The translations under genes and the position numbers were made by a program. 64,000 bases of DNA from Zygnema cylindricum (lineage: Eukaryota; Streptophyta; Zygnematophyceae; Zygnematales; Zygnemataceae). A model generated the notes under the pieces. That model was not told where the DNA came from, did not search any database, and saw only the letters and a program-made list of their open reading frames with translations. Shown here piece by piece: positions 1 to 11,259 of the stretch (within the stretch, counting starts at the first letter, position 1; every line of letters starts with the position of its first letter). Where the stretch lies: NCBI GenBank assembly GCA_037447655.1, contig JBBHKE010002679.1, forward strand, positions 50,097 to 114,096, read 5' to 3'.

Positions 1-342
1 CAGTATATCATATTATATCATTTACATTATATATTATTATATGTTATTATATTATACTGTATTGTAATGTACATGAAATGTTGCATAAATGTAACGAGAG
101 ATCGTTGTATTCAAGTAGACTGATTAAAGTGATAGAAGCGGTAATCAGGATTAGACGACCAACGAACTGAGCGGTAAACTGTAATAAAACTAAAATCGTA
201 TCGGCGATTGTGTCGAAGAAATAGCGTAACAGCAACGTTTTGTCTTTTTATTGTTTTTATTTGATTCCTTTTTAAAGGGTGAAATAATTGGTTGTTTTTT
301 CATAAAATTGAAGCACTTTTTGAAAATTTAAGCACTTAGACA
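1..342. other. AT-rich intergenic sequence, no gene seen
   Basis: Very AT-rich sequence with many TATTA runs. The short open frames have no recognisable motif. I see nothing functional here. Confidence 0.5.
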
Positions 343-534
343 TTGGCCGTCGCTGAATGGCCTATTTACCCGGTTGCCTCCTCCCGCGAGACGTTGTACA
401 CCGCCGTACAGCTAAGACAGGGATACCTGGCCGGATGGCATCTTAGCGGGCCAATAGGAATTGTGCCGAGCCTGCCTCCGCGGCAGTCTCCGCGGGGTTA
501 TCCTGCGGCCGGCTTTACTCTCCTTGAGCCTCCG
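343..534. other. GC-rich island abutting an assembly gap
   Basis: Base composition changes abruptly to GC-rich, with CpG and CCGCGG words, directly before the 704-base N run. The flanks are strongly AT-rich. An open frame crosses it but shows no known motif. It may be the edge of a different sequence joined at the gap, or a GC-rich repeat that caused the gap. Confidence 0.4.
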
Positions 535-1238
535 NNNNNNNNNNNNNNNNNNNNNNNNNNNNNNNNNNNNNNNNNNNNNNNNNNNNNNNNNNNNNNNNNN
601 NNNNNNNNNNNNNNNNNNNNNNNNNNNNNNNNNNNNNNNNNNNNNNNNNNNNNNNNNNNNNNNNNNNNNNNNNNNNNNNNNNNNNNNNNNNNNNNNNNNN
701 NNNNNNNNNNNNNNNNNNNNNNNNNNNNNNNNNNNNNNNNNNNNNNNNNNNNNNNNNNNNNNNNNNNNNNNNNNNNNNNNNNNNNNNNNNNNNNNNNNNN
801 NNNNNNNNNNNNNNNNNNNNNNNNNNNNNNNNNNNNNNNNNNNNNNNNNNNNNNNNNNNNNNNNNNNNNNNNNNNNNNNNNNNNNNNNNNNNNNNNNNNN
901 NNNNNNNNNNNNNNNNNNNNNNNNNNNNNNNNNNNNNNNNNNNNNNNNNNNNNNNNNNNNNNNNNNNNNNNNNNNNNNNNNNNNNNNNNNNNNNNNNNNN
1001 NNNNNNNNNNNNNNNNNNNNNNNNNNNNNNNNNNNNNNNNNNNNNNNNNNNNNNNNNNNNNNNNNNNNNNNNNNNNNNNNNNNNNNNNNNNNNNNNNNNN
1101 NNNNNNNNNNNNNNNNNNNNNNNNNNNNNNNNNNNNNNNNNNNNNNNNNNNNNNNNNNNNNNNNNNNNNNNNNNNNNNNNNNNNNNNNNNNNNNNNNNNN
1201 NNNNNNNNNNNNNNNNNNNNNNNNNNNNNNNNNNNNNN
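535..1238. other. assembly gap (704 N)
   Basis: A run of N. It lies just upstream of the first visible LRR exon, so the signal peptide exon and further LRR exons may be hidden here. Confidence 0.99.
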
Positions 1239-1386
1239 TTACAAGGGGGAGAGGCGGGGGAAGGAAGTAAAACTTTTGTTTTTGCTTTCGACCTTTTATT
1301 TAGACATTGGGGGGGAGGGGGGAGGGGGGGGGGGGGGGGCGGAGAATGAAGGAACTCATTCATCGTTTGGTGGGAAGGGGGTGCAG

Positions 1387-4300
1387 GGATATAGGGGACT
1401 TGAAACTGACGGGAAAAATTGCGCCGGAGATTGGCAATCTCACACGATTGACTTATTTGTGAGTGAATCCTGGGAGGGGTGAGGCATCTCAAACTGCAAT
1501 AAGAAAAGAAAAGGCAAAATAAATAAACAAAACTTTTTATATAATAACACACGGTGTAAATCACATGTTACAGATTTATTTTCCAGCTTTCGTTTTTGTT
1601 TTCAAAATGAAGGAAGGGGGCGGAGAGGGGGAATACTGTTGTGAGTAAATGCTAGGTTGGTGGATGTATTTAATAGGGAAAAGGAAAATGAGCTAAATCA
1701 TAATTGCAAAAAAAAAAAAAAATTCCACAACGTAAATCACATTTTGCATTTTTTTCGAAATCTTCTGTTATGGTCGTTACTGAGGAAATGGTGGGCGAGG
1801 GCTAGGGTATTTTTTTATTAGCTTTTGTGTTCTCATTTTTCTTTTCGGGGAAAGAAAAAATCTTATATGAGCTTTCGCTACTTTAAAGAACCACCTTAAA
1901 CTGTCCCTTTGATTTCAACAAACTATGAAAATACACAAAAATATCAAAATCATTTATGCCCTTTGCCTCCACACAATCATTGGACAAAAGATAAGAGAAA
2001 AAATTCTTGTGAAAGGGATTGGTGGGTTGTAAGAGGGAGTTGTCTGAGAGAGACACCCTAACCAATGACAGATCACCCAATCAAAATAATTTTCATTTTT
2101 TATTTTTACATCTTGAGTTTGTAAAGAGGTAACACATCATGTAACCTTGTTTTAGGCCATTAGCACTTTTATTATTCCATTAAAATTCACGCACTAAAGC
2201 TGCGTGTAAGCGTGAATGCATCTCAATTGTATAGTTGTTTTCACGGTGAACATCTGTTGTTTTACTTTTGGCATTTTCAATTAACAACTACCCTAGCCTG
2301 ATAGCCCTTTATCGTGTTAAATTTTCCATTGCATTTTGCGGTCCAACAAAATCACAGATTTCTTAGCTCGTCGTTAAGCATGAAAGTTGGGGACGGATCT
2401 CACCTTTTTGAAATTTCCATTCGCATTGAACATGTACTTGAACCTATGACAGTCCAATTATAGGTGTCAAAAGTCGTTTGCCAAACCTTAATGGAAAAAT
2501 ACATGTGCAGTTGCGGACCATCAATTCACCTCTTTCTTATGTGTACAACTCAAATAATGCTAATGGAAAAGCGCGATAGGCTTCATTAACTTCAATTTGT
2601 AAAAGGAGAGGCAGAGGGCAGGAGTTCGGTGGCAAAATTATTAAGTGCAATTGCAAGACCAATTGTAATATGTACATCACCTATTCAAATTGCGTTGTCG
2701 GATGAAAACCTTCCGTTGTATTTACAATTATTTCATAATCAAATTACTTTTGGTGTATTATTATCAAACCCATACTAATACCACGGCATTTTGGATGGGG
2801 GTGGTTGGTGGGGTGCATACGGCCAATGTCCCAGGCGTCTGTCTAACAACCAGTTCAGTGGAAGCATTCCTTCATCAATAGGTCGACTGAAAAATGTCAC
2901 AAATTTGTAAGAATGGATTTTGACCTTGTACTTGAATACCAAACTCTGAAGAAATCTACATGCTTCCAAGATATGGTCTCGGAACTGAGCTAATGACACA
3001 TGGGGGTGACTTTAACATTGTGTACGTGCTAGTGTATTTCTTTCTCGGTGTAAGCTATTACGATTTGTTTCATTTAGTTGTAATCATCAAAGGATGTTGT
3101 ACTTAAGTTGTCGAACATATAATGTGTAAAATGGATACTACGCATTGTCACTTTAATTTGGAAGTATGTGGAGAATGTAAAACTCTTTCTTAACAATTTA
3201 AAAATGTTTCTAACACATTTTTTGTTTCAAATCAAAGATCGGATATAAATTAGGGAAAGAAAGCAAAATAGAACGAGTACAAAAGGTCGTTTTCTCTCCA
3301 CGCCTCTAGCTTCTCGCCTCCCATCCTTTTTCTTTTGGCACATTCCCACTTTTATTTCTTGTGCTCAAATTTTATTCCATACCCTCCCTTAATCTCCCCT
3401 CCTCTCCCCTCTTTTTTCCTCCCCTCACCTCCTCTCCCTTCCTCTCCCCTCCTTTCTCCACCCCTCCCCTCCCCTCCCTTCCCCTATCCTCCTCCCCCTA
3501 CACTCTTTCCCATGCACTCCTCTCCCCTCCCTTCCCTCCCCTCCCTTCGCTCCCCTCTCCTCCACTCCACTTCCCCCTTTCCTCCCCTCCCCTTCCGTAT
3601 CTACCCCTCCTCTCCCTTGTCCTGCCCTCCCCTCCCCTCCCCTCCCCTCCCCCCATCTCTCCCTCGCCCCTCTTCCTTCCCCTCTCCATCCCCATGCTAT
3701 CCTACCCTCTCTCCCCTCCTATTCTCTTCTCCTGGTTGTAGCTTCACCACTCTCCTCCCTCTATCGAGCCAAGCGATTAGAGACGAAGGTGAAATGAGAA
3801 TAGAATTCCCAAAGTTATTATTGACATAGGCACCACATTTTTTGCAAATTTGATTACTATTTCAAACATTTGAATTTCTTGGATGAAATTTGAATTTGAT
3901 TAGTAATTCAAATGGAAAAAAATGCAAGGATAACTGTTGTTCCTAATATCAAAGTTTTCACGACAAATTTCATGGGCAAGAAAATTTAAATGTTCAAGTT
4001 GGCAAAATTTGACGTCCTCGGTTTTACAACTGCATGTTTGGCCCTACAGATATCTAGTGTGAAAGGTTTCTCGGTTTTTGCGAAATGGGAAATTAGGCGC
4101 CCGCAAACTCTACGTATAATTTAGAGATTTTATTGACATTTTACGGATAAAAAGTTTTCATATTGCCAATTCTAAATGCCGATTCTTGAATTTAAGAATA
4201 TTCCTGTACAAATGTGATGACTTTGGCTCAACTTTTGTGCGGGACACTTGTGTATTGGAGCGCTAGAGATATTATCCAAATGATTAAATTTCAGCTTATA

Positions 4301-7300
4301 TTTCAACCTAGAGTAATAATTCTCCAATATCCATAATTGCAAGACTAGTCGGAATTGACAAATGTATTTTACTTCAAGTAAAAGTTCACCAGCTGAAAAG
4401 GTACATAGTCCATACTAACATAAAGCATTTCTTTGCTGGTGGTAAGGATGTTGGTTGTAATAGATATTTGCGTGACAACAATTTGACTGGGAGCATTCCA
4501 CTGTCCATGGGTCAAATGACATCCCTCCAAACCTTGTAAGATCGAATGATGAACAAAGCCAATCGTTACTTGCTAAATGATCTAAAACTAGGTTTGAAAA
4601 CGGGTTTAAGGCATAAAAGGAATTTTTAGCAATCCATGTATGTTGACGCAAGTTTTTATATTGCACAGTAGTGTATTTTTCATCATTAAATTCCTTTGAC
4701 TAACATAATGCACATCCCTTTGGAAAGATTTATGGTATAAGATTGACAGTGTAAATAGTCAATTTCATTATAAAGCAAAATAAACCTTTTAAATAGCTTC
4801 TTATTATGATATAGAGCTCACAATGCTTCCAAACAAATGTAGGTAAAACAAAAAGGAACAAAGCAGCGTAGAGTGTGTACAAAATCCCCTCCTTGTCTTC
4901 TTGTCCGCCCCCCCGCAATCCCTCTTTGAGGACTCTCACCTCTCTTTCATTCTTGTTTTCTTATTCTTCCAATTTCGTGCACAATTCTAGCTTAGCCTAC
5001 CCTCCCCCCTCTTACTCTTTTCTCCCCTCACCACTTGCTTCTCATCCACTCGTAGCCTCTTTGCTCCCTTTGTTTTTTGTCGATGTCGAATTGCTAGTGC
5101 TTCCAGTGTCCCCCCTTCACCTTGAACTATCTATCTTATTGCTTTTGCCGCTAAAGAAATCCTAATAGAGAGAGCGGTGCTTAGACGGGGAGAGAGAGAG
5201 GATGGCGGTAGGAGGGAAGTGAGTTTTCCAAAAGAATGAGGAAAGGGAGATTTGATAAGATCAACATAACATCAAACTGAGTAACAAACTTGCACACTAA
5301 CTTGTAGGAGCAAATAGAATTCACATAGGTAAAACACTCATACAGTGAAAGAATCACCGCAAATGTTCTCGATGAAATACGCATATAAACTTCTAAACTT
5401 ACATGTCCTTCAAGGTTGCTCCACATTGAAAGTTTCCTTAAATATTCAAATTTTGGACAAGCACCACTACTCAAACTCCTTAGGTGCCCTATCCCCAATG
5501 ATGGATGTCAATCTTTGGTTGCAAAGATAGTTGGCATTTTAAATTGCATTGCCCGATAGATACAAAGCATGTTTAAAACTATGGATGATGGCCCCAACCA
5601 TTTTTATTCATGATCTTGTTCATCCTCTCTCTAATTCTGTTAGAATCGTGTGAATTCACGAATCAAACTTGTGCCTTGTCACCCAATCTTCTATCAAAAG
5701 GCTTTATAGGCACGAATTCTCCTCCATTATTTAGCCAGACTGATATCAACTTACGTTCAAAGTATCACTTCGCCAAAAATGGCCAATCCTTTGAACTTGT
5801 CCGAATTTCTAGCTCTCATTTTCAACAGGTGCACCAAGGATTTTCTTGAGTAATTTTCCACATTTACAATGATGTACTGGCTATCGCAACACCTTTAGGC
5901 TTCACAATTCTACAAATATCCACAAGATTAAACTTTAAGGGTCTTAAGCTCTCTGTAGATGAGATTTTTTATTGTCTTCTTTTAGTGTAGCCATTACATC
6001 CCTTCCATTACTTACCACCTTCGGGTTCCATCCCATGTACATAAGTGTTCTGATCACTCACTTTGAATTTTCCTTAGAGGTATGACACAACTGGTGATGC
6101 CATTAGTACAACCATCACATCCACCTTCAGTTTTCATCCCACAGACATACTTGTTCTTCGTATCTCGCCTCTTTTCCTAAAAGGTGTGAAATAACAGCTG
6201 AAGCCATATGCGCAAGTCACCCTCTTATAGTGTCATTTGGTGCAAGAACTGGGCATTGCCTTTAGGCCTCCTATATATAATCTCACTTTGCATACTATCA
6301 CTAAAAAACCCTTGAAACGAATGTCTCGACAAAATTATGGACCACTATGCTTAGGTCTTGGCAGCAGCGACCCTGCCTCTTACTTTTTGCATCGGAGGTT
6401 CATTGATATGGTTTACGACACCATAAGGAATGTATAAGGTGTCATGGAACACGACCTTAGTAATACTCTTTTCACAAAAGTCATCCCAATCTTGTAGATC
6501 TTACTTGACCGTTCCGACAATGGGCATAACATTGATCCTCTTAAGACTGTCAATTTTGTGATGCCCTTTTGTGATGTCCATGAATAAACTCTCATCAGTT
6601 CAAGCATGGTATCTATCTTTAACTTTGATCGCATCTCTCACTGCTTTTATACTTCCCATGGACGTGAGCTCAAATTCATAGACATATCTAAAGAAATTGC
6701 GAAATTGGGGAACTGGTCACCAAAGTCATCTCAAGCTCAATTAAATTAACGCGTCCACACCTAAGAAGTGTCCACGTCCTTCTCTTTTTCGTTTGCGACC
6801 TTGGTCACCTCGGTTTTGGCCTCTACGAGTGTAGTATCTGCAACCACCGTCAAATCGATCACAATACTAAGTGCTAATACTTCTCAAGCGGGGGCAAATA
6901 TGGCACGGCTTGTCCTTCTGTATAGCTAGATTAAAAGTGTCCAACCTCTTGGCACTTGTGGCATGTCCCAGTCTAAGGATCAAAGTTCGACTTGAATTCT
7001 TGACGTAATAGCTTGCCCATTACCTCTCCCACCTCTACCTCTAAGATTTCCTTTAACACCCTCTCTCCTTTTAAGTGCATTTAGCTCCGAGGTTGGTGTG
7101 GCTACATCAATTGATTATTTTCTTGAACCTTTACTTGTAACTTCCTTTGACTTTTCTATCGTATTCAAATGGTGAAGTTCGTACCTAAATTTAGCATTTT
7201 TCTTCGATTTTAAAATCACTAAAAGTATCCAACCTCGGTGGTCGCTTTGGAACACTTGCAATATCTCATTCTTTTGCAAAATTTTGTCGAGTCTAGCTAG

Positions 7301-10300
7301 ATGCTCAACCAAAATATGGAACCTTTTACTCCATCATCTATATCCATATTGCTTTTAACTTTCAACTAAACAAATTCCTTAATTACATAGTTAACCATGT
7401 TTTTAGCTTTCTCAACTTGGTTATCCAATACATTTTAGCACTCATGAGTGTCGTGGGTCAAAAAATGATCATAAACCGAACATTTACACCCACGTCAGCC
7501 GATTCATTTTAACGGCTCCAACTGAATGTGAGGACTATACGGGCAAAAGATAGAATATGAATGCACGAATATACATTAGTGAAGGGCTAGTGCGCATCTA
7601 AATGTTATTTTTTTACCTCTACTTCGTTAGAAAGTGTAAGAGAGCCAAATATAGAAGGGGGTCTTTTCCCGATGCAAATGTGAACATGTTTTTTCTTTTT
7701 CTACAATCTTTTGGTTTCTGGTTTCTTTTGTTTTCTTTATCACAAGAAAAAAACTCTTTAATTCCCGAAGGTATGTTTAGTATATATTGACATTGTACAT
7801 CGCCACTTTGACTTCAAAAGCACCACTCTTGGGTGGTCTGAGTGGTGATTTGGTATTGGGGTGTGTTTCAAAGGGATTTCTCTAACAAACAATTAGAAAT
7901 GCAGCCACTTTATACAATTTTTTTCTTACGATACAATTAGATTTAAAAAAAAACATGTCATGTTATCTCTAATTTCCTATTTCAAATATAAAAAAGACAA
8001 AAAGGGAGAAGGGAGGGGGTGAAACGGGGAGGGGGCAGGGAGGGGGCAGGTCAAATACATGAATTACAAGAAAATCTAGTAGAAATTTGTATTTCAATTT
8101 TAGGGAGGATGATGTTGTATAAAACATACCTTTTATTGCCCTCTCTTTTCCCCCTCCTTCCTCTCTTTCACCCCTCACTCTTGAGACGAGTCCCTTATAA
8201 ATGTCATAAACACATAAAAAAATGTCTGGATTTTTTAAATGCAAGTAAAATTCAAACAAATTATCATTTTTGAAAATGCATGAAAGATGCCCACATGTTT
8301 TGGGATGAAATTATAAAAGTAATCGGAAAGGTATAATTGACAATCTACGAAAAAAAAGGAAGTAGGGTAGGTTTCACTGATTAAAAAAATGCTAGCTAAA
8401 TGATCGAACCATTAAATCTCATATTGATTTATGTAAGGTTTGGAAAGTTATATGAGAAAAAAATTCGGATCCAAAATGTTGGTTAAGTCAATTGAGAATA
8501 TAAGAAAACGTAGATGGTCGAAAATAGGTCGTTTGAGGAATTTTTTTTTTCAAGAAATATGATACTAGTAAATTTCGATAATAAGATGACGACAATTTAA
8601 GTTTCTCGAAACCAGCAACACAACAACCAAAATAGGAGATCCGAAAATTGGAGATCAGTTTTAGAGCCGTAAAATTTAGATGATAATTCAAAAACCGTGC
8701 AGAAGAAAAAAAAGGGAAAGAAATAGAGATGTTCAAAATTGAGGATAAATATCTCGAGAGAACTTTTGAACAATCCACCACATCATCTCGTCTCTTTTTT
8801 TCTCTGAAAACAAAAATGTCATTTAAGCAGTGTGTAATGATATATTTAAAAGAACATACAAATCTCCTTCGTCCTTAAATTAATCTATAAAATTCTTAGC
8901 AAGAAATACCAAAAATACCCTTTGGAAATCCATTCCCAAAAATCTCGTTTTTATTGTCTCTCTACAATTATCAACAAGGTTAACCACACTGTTTAATTTA
9001 GAAAGACCCTTCCGAGTCTACGAACTTTTGTACTCTTCACACTCTGATTAGTTAAAAGAAAAAAGTATAAAAGAAAGCAAGAAAAACAGCTGTAACGGGA
9101 AGGAAAGAAAGGGGAAAAAGATTCAAAAGGACACACACGCACGCATTTATCAAGGGTTCTAGTGGGGGGCAATAACGAATTACATTGAATTGATAAATGC
9201 CTTAAGTTTTCATATGCCTTAGTTTTTGTGATGCAAGGAGACTGTTGGGTCAATTTCACCAGAAACAACTGAAACTTAATGAAAAAATCTGATTATCGAC
9301 TTTTGAACGTGCCACATTGAATAAAAAGACTTCCAGGTGTATTACTTAATTTAGTTTGGTGCATTCTCTCCAAATGGATGCTAACTGAGGAATTTGTTGT
9401 CGAGGATGGGTTGTCGAGGTGGATATTCTTGGTGGCACAGAATTTTAGTTTGGTGTATTCTCTCCAAATGGATGCTAACTGAGGAATGGGTTGTCGAGGA
9501 TGGGTTGTCGAGGTGGATATTCTTGGTGGCACAGAATTTTATATAACAACCAGTTGAGTGGAAGCATTCCATCGTCCATGGGTCAACTCTCAAAAATTGA
9601 GTATATGTAAGACTGAATTATGAGCAAAACCAATGTTCCACAGAAAGTGGGGTAGAAAGTCGTGGAAGTAAAGGCTTAAGGTTGGAGGGTTTGTTTGCAA
9701 TTAAATGAATGTTGGAAATAAATTACTCGGAATCATTTTATCGTCCATCGATCAAGCCTTACACCTTTATAAATTATAAGTTCGAGTTCGTGCTAAATGG
9801 AAGGCGTTTGAAAGGGAGGGGATGTTGGTGGGGTGGGTATGTTCGCTGTTATAGTGATCTATTTGGCAACCAGCTGAGTGGAAAAATGCCCTCGTCCATC
9901 GGTCAACTCTTAACCCTTGGAACATTGTAAGATTGAATTATGAGCAAAGCCACCTGTAACATAAGATAAATTTTGTTTGAAAAATAGAACTTAAGTGAGA
10001 AAGAGTTTTTTTTTGTTAAATGTATCCTGGAAACATTTTATATTGCTAATGATTCTTCTACATTTCGTTTACTTTATTGGTTGAGAACGAATTTGCACTT
10101 AAATTTTTAAAGATCTATAATATAGAATTGACACTTTTAACAATCACTTTGAGAATGGAAAATTATACACATTTATAACTAGTTACAGAAATTCTTAAGG
10201 TGACATAAAACTCGAAATGCAAGTTGGACCAAGTTGGACCTAAAAAAAAAAATTGAAGAAGGCTACCTAACGTGTGTACAAAACCTTTTCCTACCCTCCA

Positions 10301-11259
10301 TATCTTCCCACCCTTTCCCTCCTAGCCTCTCACCATCTCTCCTCCGTTAAAATTCACTATCTAAACATGCATTTGAATTTGGCTATAACTTTTGACGTTG
10401 TTAAAGTTTCACTTGTTGAAAATCTTCAATTTCCACTCACGTGTTTGCATGACACATTTATTGACCTTTTGAACAGCTTTATTTCAAACAACTATTTCAC
10501 CGGGCCCGTTGTCCGATCTAATAAACACCCATCATGTACGGAGTTGGAAACCAATTGCCTGTTTGGCTCAAACCTCCCTTCTGGATGCAAATCCAGTCTT
10601 CAACGAAGTAAAAGCGATTGTAAAGCGTTTTGCAATGCGACACAAGTGGGAGGACCATGTGGGGGAAACGGGATTTGCTCCAATAGCACAAATGGGAGTA
10701 CACGAAAATGTGCTTGCAATAAAGGATACACTAATATAGTGAACAAATTCACTTGCAAATGTAAGTCTTTGTTCTGCAATGATGTCCGCTAAAAATGGAA
10801 CTCCTTTTATGGCATAAGGAAAATTTGCACAGTTTCCTTTTCTTTGGTCTTGTGGCGCTCACACTTTTAACCCTTTGGTTTCAAAGTTATTGTGTTTACT
10901 TGTATTATGATAGTTGAGCCTTCTCCTTTCATTGCAATGATTTTTTATCGTTTTGGATATCTTTTTTTAGTCCTGGCAACCGGAAAAACAAATTTAAGGT
11001 TCCCTCCAGCTTATTTATTTATAAGAGTTAGTGTTTACAAGAAGACAACAACTGTCTAAGGCTTGAAAATAAATATTTGTACTATTTTAATTCTGTTCTC
11101 TTTTTTTTTCTAGTAATGAGTTCACAGCCATCTCTGGGTTTTCCACCCCCACCACGCGCACCACCCTTTCCTACACCAACTCGTCTTCCTCCATCTCATC
11201 CACCTATTCGTGCCTCTCCTTCTCCACCACCTCCTCGTCCCCCTCCATTTCGTCCTTAA
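1387..11259 (+). CDS. LRR / EGF-like / proline-rich extracellular protein, 5' end missing
   Basis: Seven exons are visible: 1387-1458, 2835-2906, 4464-4535, 9535-9606, 9855-9926, 10477-10760 and 11114-11259 (TAA stop). The first five are each exactly 72 nt, flanked by AG and GTAAG/GTGAG, in phase 2, and each codes one plant-type extracellular LRR (for example NNQFSGSIPSSIG, NNLTGSIPLSMG, NQLSGKMPSSIG). The split codons rejoin in frame at every border. Exon six finishes a partial LRR (SNNYFTGPV) and codes about 80 residues rich in cysteine, including an EGF-like stretch (GGPCGGNGICSN then CACNKGY). The last exon is a Pro/Ser/Arg-rich tail. No kinase or membrane segment is visible. Known LRR proteins of this pattern act outside the cell in recognition or wall contact; the role here is inferred. 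The start and signal peptide are not seen and may lie in the gap. An LRR extensin-like protein is an alternative name. Confidence 0.85.
1459..2834 (+). other. intron of the LRR gene
   Basis: Non-coding sequence between the 72-nt exons at 1387 and 2835, bounded by GTGAGT and CAG. AT-rich, with a poly-A run near 1710. No LRR-like exon was found inside. Confidence 0.7.
3366..3740 (+). repeat. polypyrimidine (CCCCTCC) tract in an LRR intron
   Basis: About 375 bases almost purely C and T on the sense strand, made of CCCCTCC and CCCTTCC words. It lies in the intron between exons 2835-2906 and 4464-4535, about 700 bases from the acceptor. The long Pro/Ser/Leu open frames across it are artefacts of composition. 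Confidence 0.85.
5180..7560 (-). mobile_element. decayed Ty1/copia retrotransposon inside an LRR intron
   Basis: Reading the minus strand from about 7560 down, fragments follow in copia order. A gag-like stretch lies at 7115-7312. A CCHC knuckle remnant (CHKCQEVGHF) lies near 6920-6960. A protease/pre-integrase-like stretch covers 6000-6650. Integrase core remnants follow near 5750 (NNGGEF, in place of the usual DNGGEF) and 5640 (RERMNKIM, matching the ERxNRT region). Frames shift and stops are frequent throughout. No LTRs were recognised. It is antisense to the LRR gene and lies between exons 4464-4535 and 9535-9606. The family call rests on short motifs, so the limits are approximate. Confidence 0.6.
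9351..9538 (+). repeat. 94-bp tandem duplication spanning a splice acceptor
   Basis: Two copies of a 94-bp unit (9351-9444 and 9445-9538) differ at only a few positions. Each carries the acceptor context GGTGGCACAG followed by AATTTT. The second copy supplies the acceptor and first bases of the LRR exon at 9535. The first leaves an equivalent AG with the same following bases 94 bp upstream. Confidence 0.9.

Noticed and set aside
1883-2080. Minus-strand peptide with LxDNSL that looks like an LRR
   Set aside because: Single weak match, wrong strand relative to the LRR exons, no 72-nt exon borders.
3335-3829. Pro/Ser/Leu-rich open frames of 126-164 residues
   Set aside because: They are produced by a pure CT tract in an intron; the opposite strand is open too (Gly/Glu/Arg-rich).
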